Below, one piece after another: positions 11,521 to 34,142 of a DNA stretch of 64,000 bases. Every line of letters begins with the position of its first letter. The stretch's first letter is position 1. The notes beneath the pieces were generated by a model. That model saw only the letters and a program-made list of their open reading frames with translations, was not told the DNA's origin and did no database searches. The position numbers and the translations under genes were made by a program. The DNA is from Odontesthes bonariensis (Eukaryota; Chordata; Actinopteri; Atheriniformes; Atherinopsidae): contig NC_134519.1 of NCBI RefSeq assembly GCF_027942865.1, forward strand, positions 21,734,248 to 21,798,247, given 5' to 3'.

Positions 11521-14500
11521 CCAGGAAGTATTGGTTCGGTTACAGCAGCACTGCCCTTGCTTTTCCAGTGAGGCTGAGGAAGGAGAGAGGAAAAAAGCAG
11601 GAAAGAATAACCAGGAAAATATGGCAAGGAGAAAAAGGAGTAACAAGACAAACACAAGATGATACACTGAAAGGCAGGGAGTTAGAAGCAAAAAAAAACA
11701 AAACATGACAGTAATGTTACATACAACCAGAGAGAAGAGAATGAGAATGACACGTGTGAAAAAGAGAATTATGAGAATATGGCAGTTGGAAAAAATGAAT
11801 CGATTAAGAGGTGTGGGTGAAACAACTATGGAAAGATTTACAGGGAGTGTGCGACACATTGGCTTCTGCCCGGCTTCCCTCTCTCCACTGATATTCTGCT
11901 GTGGCATGCAACCCTCTGCTCAGCGTCCCACCAGCTATTTCCCATACTTTAACTGCATTAAACAGTGAGCTGAGCTAAATCAAGCTGTGGTACTCAAGTA
12001 TACAGTCAGAGTTGCATAGAACCACTACAAAAAGATTCAGACTATTGCTGTTTGTGGCAAGTCAGAAACACTTCACTCATCCAACTGCTGCTACCAACTC
12101 TGCAACGTTGCTGTTTACACAAAGCCTTTGCAGCTTCAACTCTTGGATCAAGGGGAAAGCCAGATAAACTAGAGGACCCTTCAAAAAATTTGATTTGGAC
12201 CTAATGCTGCAATATCCGGTAGCTAAAGAGATAGCGGCCCTGGCATCTGCAAGAATTCTTACAGAGTTTGAGCTGTGAGCAGAGATTTGTTACTTATCGT
12301 GCACATTGTATAAAACTCATTTCATTTATAATGTTCTGTTTGTTATATTGTAAATAAATGCTCTATACTAGTGTTTTTTTTATTAACAAAGAAAGTACAT
12401 TTGACATTCTGCGGAATAAAAGTTAAATGAGATCACGTGCATATATATATTCATAGGGTGATGTACGATGTATACTCTCTTAGCCATTTGCTTAAATATA
12501 CATGAAAAAATGGCTCATAAATATCCGAGTGCCTCGTGAAAGCAAAAGCGTCAGACCTCAACTGTCTCTGAGTTCTTATAATTCCTTATCTCTTTGGCCG
12601 AGCTTCTATTGCTGATTAGCTCGGTTTAATAGAAAGCTGGTGATAAGTCGTCTCTAATTTACACAGCATCTCCTTAAACCCTGGGTGTTAATCTAGGGTT
12701 GAGTGAGGCGCAGTGTTGGAGCGTTACCTATCCAAATCCTGGAGAAATGCGTCTGCACACTGAGAGAGAACAAAAACAACTTGTATGTCAAATTATAATA
12801 AATGATACCACTGTGCGTGCTTTGATCTATTTCCAGCCGTCAGTCATTAGTGATGGAATGATCTATTTCCATCCACAGAAACAGCTCTGCTAGACAGACC
12901 GCTATGTCATTTGGATTAGCAAAGCAATCTGATGAGCACAAGTGACTGATAATGAAGAAACATGGTGACTGATATTGTTCTGGTGTAATAGAAGCTATAT
13001 TAGCATCACCTCCAAAGATCTGTTCTCTGTGAAAGTCAGACAGTGACGTGGAATTTCCCCACTTCCAGTTCAACTGAATATGCGCCAGAGCTTCTTTTCT
13101 TTTTGTACTCTGCATCTTTCTTTTACTCCTCTGCCCTGCTTCACCATTCATATTCTTTATCCTTTGTTATGTTGTCCACCACTTTCTCTCACTTACGAAA
13201 ACATCTTTCTTCACTTAAACTTCCCCTTGAAAGACTCCACGCAGCCAAATGTGAGTTCTAACAGCCTACAGTTGGATTTCCTCTTTGCTCCAAATACTGG
13301 CAGACTGGCCGAATTTTGAATTTGCTTCATGCTTGCTGTTTGACGAGCAAGATCTTCAAGTTTCATTTTGAAAACAATCTAATCAAACTTCAACAGACAC
13401 TTGTCTCTAATTTTCCATTTGATATTCCTTTATTTGTTATATCGGCCAAATGGTTTGCATTTTGTATCTCACAGACAGAAAGATGGTATGATTGTTGTTT
13501 CTTTGAGGACTGCAGTGAGTAAATGAAGCCGTTTAAGGCTGAGCAAAGAGCAAGACAATTTGACATACTGAGGTTGAGCAAACTGTTGAAGTAAACTGAT
13601 GGCAACCAACCGAAAACAGGAAGAGGTGTGTATGTGGTCTACTAAAGGGGAATTCCGCCACTTTAATACAACAAGATCAGTTGAATACTCATACGGAGTA
13701 TTACTCAGCCTGTACAACTGTTATTGATTGTCTTAAGTGGATCTAAAGGGACCTTTGCCAAGTCCGGGTAACCCTAATAACATCAACATGAATATGCATT
13801 ATAGGGAATTATCTTTGCCACAAAAAAATATCTTAAAACCTCCATGAACATCTTTATCAGTAATACCAACCCTAATCTTAAACTTACACAGATTGCCATA
13901 GGCGGCCCCCTCCGTCTAGGTCAAATTCTTCAATTTAATTCTTATAGTATCAATCATATTCTCTCTCCCTCATTGCTAATAAAAAACAACTTTCCACTTT
14001 AAACTTCCCTATCATCTCAGGACTCTGCTATTTCTCAGTGCTCTGTAAATGACACTGGTTGGCAGATGTGAACTCTCACTTTGCTGCGGAAACGTCCCAG
14101 AGCTTCTGTGTGCCAAACTCTGACAGCTCATCTATCACTAAGTCTCCAAATACACATTACTCACATAACAGACCATCACAACAAAAACTGCAATAGTGCA
14201 GTCTTGGAGAAAGGAAAACAGTCTGGAGTTACATTGAAAATTGACCACTATACGACAGAATCGCTTTTGAGGTAACATCTAACTCAAAACAGAGCAGTTG
14301 TTTTTTTTTTCTTTCTGTTAACTCAATGCAACTTAAAAGTTAGATAAATGCACTTCCTGCTGTGCAGATATGCAGCTAAATTTCCCTGCTGCATACTTTG
14401 TGGTTTTCGCTTAACTTATTTCCATTTTGACTTAGTGGAGGGAAGCAGGTGCAATTCAAGTTGTCAGGTTCGAAACATAGAGAGGAAATAGCTTACTGTC

Positions 14501-15418
14501 CTGTCCACATCTGACACCACTGCGTGCATGCAAGTGAACACACCACTCAAGCTTCAAGCTTATCTTGTGGATAAAATGAAAACAAATGGAAACACCCCTT
14601 GCATAGGCCTTCGTTAGAGCTTTCATCTATTATTCTTATAAAAAAAAAAAGGACAAATATGAAAATATGCCAAGTCATTATACTCTCCTTTCATCTCGAA
14701 CGGTGACATTCCCGTAATGGAGTGAAATTTTACACAAATTTGAGCAAAGAGCAAAATAATGTTCATGTTAACTTTGTCTAGTAGAGAAAGTTTTTCTTTT
14801 TTCAACTCGAGGATGAGAGGGAGAGATCAGTTTACAGTTACGTTTTTTAAGAAGCAAAACACAACAACAAAGCAAACAGGAAACATTGAAAAATGCCAGA
14901 AATGGCTGCACATCGTGTCACTTAAAGTTACCTACACATATCAATCCAACAGATAGCTTTTATGAACAGAAGGTTTACCTGTGTGTTTGTCTATCGCTGA
15001 CGTGCCACTGGGACAGACTAAGCCACTTCAGCTCAGGTCATGCTGATGCAATGCATTGTGGGTTAAACTGACATCTTCATTTCTCTCTTCCTCTACTTTT
15101 CTCACTCTGCTCTCTCGCACTCTCATAATAGCACCTTCTGCTTGGCAACGGCCATACCACAAATGTGGTCAGGTTTACAGTGAACCATCACTGCGCAACA
15201 TCAAGTCTCCATGACAACCACTCCTTATCTCATTTGCATCTTCTACGTGCATTATGTACTTCAGCCAAATATGGTCACTTTGTTTTTTTCCCGCCTAACT
15301 CTGAATCCTCTTTTTTTTGTTATAACTTCCTCTTATACCTCCATTTGCACAACTCTGTGTGCACATTTTGTGTATAACGTATACTCTCAATTATCATGTA
15401 CACTTGCGCATTCCACTG

Positions 15419-15464
15419 CAGTTCAATACAACAGTCCTGTCATAACATCTGTTGTATTGAACTG
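15419..15464. repeat. 15-bp perfect inverted repeat with 16-nt loop
   Basis: CAGTTCAATACAACA and its exact reverse complement TGTTGTATTGAACTG flank a 16-nt loop. The stem is perfect, with no extended pairing outside it. No function was recognised. Confidence 0.85.
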
Positions 15465-18400
15465 ATGAACCAAGAAGCTTAGGGACATCATTGGAAACAT
15501 GTGAAGTGCGATGTGTTCATTATAAAGGTCACAGTTAAAGGTGGTGTTGCACTGGACAACACCACTATCCATGAATAATATAGTTAATATTTGTGAGAGG
15601 GGCAGAATATTATAAAAACACTCACACTAGCTATAACCTCAGATTTAAGGCATATTATTTCATAAACGTGTATAACAATGACAAAAAAGGGGTTTTAAAA
15701 GTCAAATTTACAGCATTACAACTGCGCACGTGTATAAGAAGTGCGACTGTGAGTGTGTGAAAAGAGGAAGAGCATGTGACATTAGAGCAGTTTGCAACCT
15801 GAGAGATAAGCAGTAAAACAAGTTAGTAAATCAGGAAGCAAGGGCTTGTGCAGGGTGTTTGTGAGATACCCCCTCGTCATCACAGGACTTCACGTACCTC
15901 TTGCTTCTTTTTCTGAGAGGACTGGTGCAGCATTTGGCCCCCTCCTCTTCCTCCCCAAAGGACTGTGTCTATCAAACTATCACTGGAATGTTGAACCAGG
16001 ACCCTGGGGCCCACACACACAGAAACACTCAGTAGCACTCAGCACCTGTCTCTAGCTGCCAGCACAGAGAAAGAGACACGGTCAATCACACGGGACAGCA
16101 CAGCAAAGGGGAAAGAAAGGAAGAGTGGGCGGTAGAGTCAGTTTATCAGCAAAACACACTCCTAAACAAGGAACATGCCGTGTGTAACAGCACCATCTGG
16201 CCTAAAACTATTTAGCATTTTAGGATTTCTGTCCAAATAGGCATGACTGCTCAATAATAAATACGAAAATCCTAAACATTTTCATTTAGGTAAAAAGTAC
16301 TGAAATCATGACGATGAAACAAAATACTTGTGGACATCATACTTTTATAAAACCTCATTAATTTATTTATTTTTTGTTTTTCACTCCCTGGCAGATTCCT
16401 TAAAACCAGAGTGTTTCCAAACAGCAAAAGTGGCCTAACTTTTATTGCTGACCAGAGGTCAGTTTGGCCTGGTCAGCTCGGTCTTTAAGTTCAAGCTGAA
16501 CTAAACATGCCTGAGCTCGCAGGGAGTGAGTTTGGGCTTTTGAGTTTCAATTTCAGAGCTTCTTTATGAAACAGAATGCACTGAAATAATTTATTTGATC
16601 TTGTTTTCATTCGTGTTAGGAGTCAAAATTGTTATTGAAATAAAATGAAATTCATGCGCTGCGCTATAAATAAGTCATGACAGTTTTCATCTCATCTCAA
16701 GTTCTCTTGTATTTTCGGTTGCATATTCTGCACTTCAAGTTGCTTGAAAGAGTTACTAAACGTCTATTTACTTAAGGCTACTGATAAAATCAAGCCAAAA
16801 TTAGAAAAAAAAAAAATGGGGCACAAGCAGAAAAACAGCACATGTCAATGTCACCATTTCAGAGAGAATGAAAACTGTTTCTAATTAAAAGATTTATTCT
16901 TAAAATTCTCTCTGAATTGTGCTTTTCCTTTATTCTTCTTCAAAATACCCATATGAAGAAACAATGAGGCATCCTAACTCTAAAACAGATCTTGAACCGC
17001 TTCCATAAAGACGTACAACAGAGCTATTTGTAAGAATGTGTAAAGTTCAACAGAACATGCTTAAAAATCATGCACTTTGAAGTTAATTTACTTGAAAGTT
17101 CCCCCAATGACAATTAAGGGATGTTTCTAAGCATTCTGTTTACTAAGACTGTTTTCATTCCGATCTTTACAGATATGCCACTTTAACTATACTCTTTCAG
17201 CATCAAGAGAAGCTCTGATGAAGCATTAGTTGCTTCCCCTGATCTGTGCTGAAAGGCTGCAGTGACTCTAGGGAAAGGAAGTCAATGAAACCAGGCCTAA
17301 TTTAGCCTCCGCTGCTCCGCAAGCTGCCAGGAATCAGAGAGACTCCTTCCCTTTTTAAGACTCCCTGGACACTGCGGTCAAGTGGCACTACTGCATTCCT
17401 ACCTATACTAAAGGGCTGGAGGGAGAGACAGAGAGAGAGAGAGATGTAGGGAGATGGCATAAGACTTTTCTGTTTACACATGTGCCATTTTAGTCATTGT
17501 CAACATTTGAAAAGGCATAACTAGCAGAGCTGAAACTATGTAGCTATTCAAACAAATCAACTGAAATTTCTTTCACTAAGTCTGCTTGACCGTTCAATTT
17601 GTACAACTGTCTTACTTTAAAAACTTTGTCAGTAGATACACAGCCATCTTGGTTCTGTAACTGACTCAAATGTGAGGTTCCACTTCCCAGCATCACAGCA
17701 ACGTGCAAAAAAATAACTCCAGTAATGAGGTGAGGAAACTAATCTAAGAGTCTATACTTGTGCTATCCTTTTTAGCCAGGTCCTGACATGGTGTCATATA
17801 ATCTTTAATAATACCGACCTAAACTAAAACTAGACGCTGCGGGCCTAGAAATGTCATGATGTGGCTGCGTTTCGTGTGACAGGGAGACAGAGAGAAAGTA
17901 GAAACATAGCCTCGATATTGTTCCATCTACAAGATTTTAGCCTTTATTACACATTATTAGTCTTTTTTATATAAGCTTTAAAGAAATTCTTAAGCAACTT
18001 GTTTGGTTAAAAAAAAAAACAACTCTCAAAGAATTAGGAAATAACATGTGACGAAGCACGTCTGATGACTTACGTGGGAGAAAAAAAAGTGAAAAGTGAA
18101 ACAGCAACTCTGTACACTTCTGTAAGAGCAAGACACGTCTCTTTAGCAGCCAGTGTATTCAAAATGAATGGATTAGATGAGGATTAGTAACTGAGCCTCA
18201 ATTCCCCTCACATCCCAGTGTTTTCTACTGGATATATGACTGCGCATGCATTATTGAAGACAGTGATCACATAAGTCATGCTATGGAATACAAAATAGGA
18301 TTAGCTATGGCGGTATGTTAAAGTATCATCTTCAGCTCCCATCACCAATGGGGAGCAGATAAATACATCCCTGTCATTTTGCTGCATGTGTGTGGAATAA

Positions 18401-19086
18401 CCCAGCAAAAACCAAATGACACAATCAAAGTGACATAATCCCATTAGTCTATCAAGGTCCCTGTCCGACCAGCCAGCATAATGGGGAGACAAAGGCTGGT
18501 GCAATATCCATTAACTGGCTTCATGAAGGAAATTCTACATGCTGTATATCTTGTGTTGTTGACAGTAATAACTTATTTGCATTCTGAAAATTTCCAAACT
18601 AATGTAAAGTCATAGTTTTTAAATTATGAGACTTCTTTATCATCCCTCCACCATACTAACAGTTCACTGGAGATTCTCGCACCACTTTGAAATTTCTTTT
18701 ACAATCTAACTTATTATTCTTTTAATGAAGAATGAGATGCAATCATCACAACGTAGAATCAAATTAGCTCTAATTAGTAAAAAAAATAATCAAAAACTGC
18801 TCAGGAGACAATCATTAAAGGCTGAAATCATGATGTTGAATTTGTGTTGAACTACAGACTAAAGACTGAAAAAAAACCTTTTGCCTATTTTTGCTGAATT
18901 TTTTTATGTCTATAAGATCATGATTATGTTGTTGAATCCCACACACTGTGCAAATGAGCCCACACAACTTTATATTCCTGTTTCACATTGATTCAGAATC
19001 TCCAATCTAAAATAACACGCGCATTTCGGACAATCGAGCAAACCAAATGGAGCAACTGGTGAAACCAACAGTGACGTAGGGAGAGT

Positions 19087-19155
19087 CTGCACATAAATGC
19101 CCCGGCCAAACCAGGAACCCTCTCGCTGTCAGACAGTGCTGACCACTGTACCACC
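19087..19155 (+). repeat. Decayed copy of the 6.15-kb dispersed repeat
   Basis: The CCCCGGCC..ACCAGGAACCCTCTCGCTGT...AGTGCTGACCACTGTACCACC order matches the 3' part of the repeat at 6145-6296. Confidence 0.55.
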
Positions 19156-22100
19156 CATTCCAGCTAAGGAGTTAGAGAAAGTAGTGCCAGATCAGTAGCT
19201 AACTCCCAAAAGAATGTAGCCACAACCAGCTTCTCAGTCATCTGAATTCTGTCCTCTCTGTCCATCATATAAAAGAACCAAGCTTTTAGCTGAATTAGGT
19301 TATTGAAGGTTAAAAAATAGTGACCCTATCCTTTAACATGAACACAATCTCAGACGGTGTGTAGACACATCTACCTACAATTTCAGTAAGTTTCATCACT
19401 CGGCTGACGGTAAGCACCTAAAAATTGTGAGACCATCAGAGAAATGCATATTCAGTTAGTAACTTAGCACTCAACTCAACATGGAATCTATTGTTATTCT
19501 AGAAAGTGCCACAGATAATTATATCCCTTCTTAGCCAATCGCATCAGGGCTTGAGCCATAAATAACAGACTGCTCCCCCAGAGAGCACAAGTCTGTGCTG
19601 AAAAGTCAACAAACACTTTCTCCAGTAGTGGGTCTTACTCAGCACTGGATTGGTCCAACTCAGATGAAGATAAACAGATTGGAAGAGAGACTTTGGGCTG
19701 AACGTTTTCAAAAAGAAAGCGAGAGAGATAGAATAAAGAGGAAAAGAGAAACAAGCCTATTATTACCGAGTCGTAATGCAGGCTCTTAAATGAAAGTGTG
19801 GCTATGAGCTATGTCATTACAGAGTGTGCCAAAGGGCTAGAAAATGTACACGTCTCTGCTTGATACATTGAGATGCTAAAAGACAAAGCGCAAGGTTTGC
19901 TCAAATAGCTTATTTGAAAATATTCACGTTTCACAAAAATCCCACTAATTAATATGATAGCAGAACCTCTTTTCTAAGCTGTACGCACTCTACTTTTGAG
20001 CCTTGCTACACATGTGGGTGTTTTTGCCAGACAGCTACTGCGGCGCTCTGTGAAACAACTTAGTTTCGGGGGCATTATATTTAGATTTTACGAGCAATAC
20101 TGAACTCTCACCCAAGATATTTTCACCAGGGTGATTTAAGATGATGCCTCGATATGGCACCAAGTTATGGCTGCAATTACGATTAGGTCACATCATATCA
20201 CATCACATGGCTAGAGGAGAACATTAGTACATTTGCTCCCTCTAGGTGATGAAAGATTGGACTGCGAATGTGTCTGCTGACAAGACATTGCTAATATGTT
20301 ACAAAGTAACAGAACACCTGTGTGTTTCTTTGTGGAATGGACAATTTATCTAACCCCTTCATGTAGTGTCCTCATTTTCCCAATGGTGACAAGTCATAAT
20401 GACAAAACAGCTGCATAGTCACGTAATGACAAAGCTATTTTGGAGAGATCAGGTAATGTTTCAGCACTTTATGCAAGGTCATTTGAATCAAGCTTCTTGA
20501 ATGCCAGCTGCGTCAGGGTAACACTTCTTCTCACACATTTTCTAAGATGTGTAAACTGAAAACCCCCCCACAAAATATCAGACAATAAAAGCAGACACTT
20601 CCCCTGCTCTACATTGTTACTGTTACATGGGGAGGTAAGACTCTATTGACTTTAATGTCATGTATCTAGAGATTTAATATATTATCTGCTTGCAGGAGGT
20701 GACTCTTATGTAGGCATATATCTTGACTTGAAATATGTAAATAGTGTATTTGTGTGCATCAAAGCCAGTCATGTTATAGTCGCTGTGATGGAGTTTCCTC
20801 CCTATGACGGTCTGTCGCTTTCAGCAGGAAAAGCGCTACATACTTCTAATGTTTCAGATTTTATGTATTGATAGTGTCAATTATAGCACAGTAACTGCTG
20901 GAATCTACATTCAAAGCAATAATGTCAAATTACCTTTGAGAAATCATATCTAATTGCCTTTAAAACTAGAATAGAATTTCTTCAATCTGTGCATTTGAAC
21001 CTGAAGGACAAATGTGTTCCATCAGAGGTGAGGAAACTGCGTGTGATGCTACAAGCAGAACAGCCTGATCCCTCTTTCAGCTCCCAGGACATTTTCTTCC
21101 AACGTCCCTATTGGGATTCTAGTAGCCTACATTCCTTGCTTCAAGGTTGGCGGTGATGGCAAATTAAATTACTTGTCCTGTTTTGTTGGGTAGGCGCCAG
21201 ATCAACCGCAGCTCGGCTAAAATGATGAGTGCGGGATTCTGCAGGGAGCTGCATTTGTCCTGACCTGCTGGTGTCATGTTTGCAAAGCAAGTAGCAGCAA
21301 TGAAGAAAACTAAAAACTGAAATCAAAGCAGGGTATCAAATTCTGCTTCTGTAATCACCTGCAAAAAAATCAATTACCTCTGCTTTCAAACGCACCACTT
21401 TATACTGCCGTCCTTTGGGCTTATGCTGCTGACGGAGGATGTCATGTGCTCGCACATGGAGAGAAGCTTGACTACATTAGGGCCTAATTTTGTTAACCAC
21501 ACAGCACAGCACACCCCACCTGCTGGTCATCTTAAATATGGCAAGTGGTAAAAAACAGTAAATGTCACTTTTTTCAGTCCTCATTCAATCATTTACAAGA
21601 TTAGAGCGGTTGATGATAGCTTGTCTTGTACCAAACAAAAATGCACATCACAGTCAATTCAAAACAACTCTACACAAACATCACTCACTGTGCTGCGTCC
21701 TCAGTTTCCCCCAAGTCTTGATGCACTTCTCTTCTGTAGGCTGTCAGAATCTCAATGGCAGCATGTGGAGTTTATCTATCAGTGGCAGAAGGGTTTGCTA
21801 TCTGTAGACCAACGGCTTACACACCACTCTGTGGAATGGGAGGAACTTAGAGCATGTTATGTGGTGTCAAAACACGGCACAAGTAAACGGGCAACTTGAT
21901 ATTGTGATACATGTGGCTGTCAAACGTGTGCGACAGAGAACCATTAAAACTTTCAACTATCAAAGTTACGTATCAGATCGAACAAGAAATTAAGGTGGCA
22001 AAAACCACATCACAAAATATCCACTACAGAAGTACTTTATTTTGCCTATATATAATTAGATGTAGTAGCACGCAATTTTATTTGGGGTCAAATAACAATA

Positions 22101-22918
22101 ACACATTTTTTTTGACTTTGTACTTGTGTGTGACATTACGCTGCGAAAGGGTGTTCCTCTTAGTTTTGATTCTCTTTTTTTTTGGTTTCAACTGGTCTCC
22201 AAGAATCAGTGACAAGCACTTTTAAGAGAATCTAAAACAGTACTGTCAGTTGTCATCAAAGGAGCTGCAGGCTTGACAATTTCCACCCAAGTGGTTGAAA
22301 CTTTATCCCTGCCAAATAGTAGGTTCATCTATGAGCATGATGTGGCATCTACTGGACTCTAGAGAGCAGCAGAGCACTCGAATTCTCTCCTCAAAATATA
22401 TGTAATGCATTATTTTTGTAAATCATCTCATTTCAACAATTATTATAGATAGAAACAGGCAGCAGTCACTTGGTTATTCACTACACGTATTTCCTCAATG
22501 TTGCAAGCTTAACTGTATGTCTACAGTTTTTCCTTATCTGTGAATCATGTGCTGTCTTTGTAAGCCCAAATAATCAGCCTTACACTGAGGTAATAAAGCT
22601 TTCTGTACCAGTGAAAATCATTATTACTAATTTCAGCACATATATTTGGAGCATGAATAAGAAATCAATATTTAGATACCTAACATACCTAATGGCTACA
22701 ATTTAAGTCTGTGTCAGAGTTTAAAGGACAAGATTGTCACCCTATCTCCTTAACAGACAATTTGATGGCAGACTTTGCCTCTCCGAGGTGCCCATTGTCA
22801 CTTTACGCTGACAGAGTAGATGAATATTTAACAGGAGGAGGGAAAGTGTAAGGCATCAAATCACTAAGAAGAAAATGGCCTAACACTATCTACATCCTGT
22901 GACTGACCCATCCCTCCA

Positions 22919-22945
22919 ACACACACACACACACACACGCACACA

Positions 22946-23039
<94 letters not shown>
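22919..23039. repeat. Long (CA)n array with CG interruptions
   Basis: About 120 bp of alternating purine/pyrimidine CA repeat broken by a few CG and TA steps. It ends 107 bp before the start codon of the CCDC195-like gene. Such arrays are prone to Z-DNA and length variation. Confidence 0.97.
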
Positions 23040-23146
23040 CCATCAACAGCCCGATGCCAGGGCTTTGAATGAAAAGCAACAGAATTTGTGTTTTTCAGAG
23101 GCTTGGATGAGATTCGGACAAGCTGGAGATCATTGCAGTCAGCACC

Positions 23147-23608
23147 ATGGACAACAACCAGAGGATTATCCAGGTGATCGTTGCTATGCAATTGGAAATA
23201 AGAAAGTTAGAGCTGGAGAACATAGGCCTGCGAAGGACAGCTGGAGCTAATCTCCGGAAGAATGCAACAGTTCCAATTATGGCCAAAGAATGCAGAGGTA
23301 TACTTTTACTGTAAAGCCATACATAAGTGAAGGAAAATTGCTTAGAATAGTGGTGTTTGTGTGTGCGTCCAAAACAATGCACTTACCCTAATGTTGTGGT
23401 ATTTTGGCCCTTTTCTCCAGAGAGCGTCGTCATGACAGTGAGAAGATATTCAGTCTTCAAGCCCGTGGTCATTTGTGATCATATTTATATGGGCAATGCA
23501 AAGACTGAGAGGTGGACTGGAAACCAGCAACAGCACGAAAAATTAAAGAATCACTGTTATTATTTATTTTTGTTGTCATCCTATCATTTCAGTTTAAATC
23601 AAATTTGA
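23147..23608 (+). CDS. Small coiled-coil protein, CCDC195-like, two exons
   Basis: Exon 1 (23147-23297) starts at an ATG in good context (CAGCACCATGG) and encodes 50 residues plus one base before a donor GTATAC. Exon 2 begins at 23421 after TTTTCTCCAG and joins in frame. Residues 6-30 form a short amphipathic helix (IVAMQLEIRKLELENIGLRR) with the heptad look of a coiled coil; exon 2 opens with SVVMTVRRYSVF and stays open to a TGA at 23608, about 112 residues in all. A short N-terminal coiled coil followed by a VM-VRRYS motif resembles what I recall of human CCDC195, placed near CUL3 in 2q36. Function is unknown. The tail after about residue 75 has no clear features and may be intron if a further exon exists. 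The gene lies about 0.3 kb upstream of the cul3 promoter in the same direction. Confidence 0.5.
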
Positions 23609-23904
23609 ACTTACCTAACTTAATAGGGTAGCGTACTGAAAAAGGTAGCCGCTAAGCCATTTCCGGATTTAGACACAGTGATAACTTATAACGCATTTAA
23701 ACAATGCATTCCTGTCACAGAATAAAGTATTTAATATATTTATGGTTGTTTCTTGTGTTTACTTTCAAAGTTAATAAGTTTTGTTTAAAAGCAGCAAAAC
23801 GTGTAAAATTCTTACAAAGTTCACCCAACATATCAAAATAACTAATGTGACATGAGCTGGTTTAATATCAACCTGTGGAATGCACCTGTCGGTGTTCTAA
23901 GTTA

Positions 23905-23975
23905 ACTACTCTCGCGAGATTTCCGGATTGCGCAGTGGCGAACAGTCGTCCGCCATCACTGCATAAGCTAACATT
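23905..23975 (+). promoter_or_regulatory. cul3 core promoter with TCTCGCGAGA palindrome
   Basis: The 10-bp palindrome TCTCGCGAGA at 23910-23919 is a known TATA-less core promoter element of housekeeping genes. It overlaps an ETS/GABP-type site (ATTTCCGGAT) and is followed by a partial NRF1-like TTGCGCAG and a YY1-like CCGCCATC near 23951. The cluster lies 190-250 bp upstream of the cul3 ATG with no TATA box, so transcription probably starts around 23930-23970. Confidence 0.7.
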
Positions 23976-24156
23976 AGCCAAAAAACACTCTAGAGAGCGA
24001 TTAACAACATAACAACAAATACAGAAAAACGACCTGATTCCCATAGGTAAGGTCACTAAGTTTCCCTGTCGCTTTCCTGGCGCAGAAAGCAAACTAGTGG
24101 CTGCCTTTCATGTAGTCTTTACGTCAACTTAGTAACGAAAGTCGTTCTAACTAATC

Positions 24157-33685
<9,529 letters not shown>

Positions 33686-34038
33686 ACAATGAACTCTGGA
33701 CCAGAGAAAGAAGAGAGACTGGACAGGGGAATGGGAATTGTTTTCTTTGGACTGTTGTTACGCATGGACTGGAAGTTTTCTTTAAAGACAAACACTGGGA
33801 ACCCGATTCACTGTCCCCTCACCCCGCAAAAAAAACACAGTATACCCTCATAAATTGGAAAGAAAACTTTTGACACACACAAAAATATCCAACTTCTAGA
33901 TGACATTAATCAGGCCCAGTCTTCCTATTACCTGTGAGTTTTAACATGGATGGAATCCAGCTTCCAGCTTTTCACTGTTTTACCCTTGTAGAGATCAAAC
34001 TTGCAAAGAATCCCTTGGGAAAATGTGAATGCACCACA

Positions 34039-34074
34039 TTATTATTATTATTATTATTATTTTTTTTTTTTTTG
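34039..34074. repeat. (ATT)n/T-rich tract in cul3 3' UTR
   Basis: Eight or so ATT triplets run into a 14-base T stretch in the predicted cul3 3' UTR. Confidence 0.9.
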
Positions 34075-34136
34075 GTTTCAATACTGTATAAAAATAATAA
34101 AAAATGATTAAAAACAACAAGTGTGTATTGTTACCA

Positions 34137-34142
34137 AATAAA
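34137..34142 (+). terminator. Poly(A) signal of cul3
   Basis: A canonical AATAAA lies 452 bp after the cul3 stop codon. It is followed within 30 bp by GT-rich sequence (GAGTATTGTTGCTC, GTTTGTC) that suits a downstream cleavage element. Confidence 0.65.

Larger units (their letters stand above)
11521..23146. other. Gene-poor spacer between mbnl and the CCDC195-like gene
   Basis: About 11.6 kb with no coding exon that I can support. It contains an inverted repeat at 15419, a decayed dispersed repeat at 19087 and a long CA array at 22919. Upstream mbnl promoters or enhancers may lie here, but nothing in the sequence proves it. Confidence 0.55.

Noticed and set aside
11446-11907. 153-codon minus-strand frame near the mbnl promoter
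   Set aside because: Low-complexity Leu/Phe-rich translation of pyrimidine-rich sequence; no conserved motif and no splice support.
13640-13760. AAAGGGGAATTCCGCCACTTTAAT-like start of a dispersed repeat
   Set aside because: The opening resembles a frequent fish repeat, but the rest could not be followed, so no boundaries can be given.
22864-23191. Minus-strand valine/cysteine-rich frames of 71 and 101 codons
   Set aside because: They are translations of the CA microsatellite.
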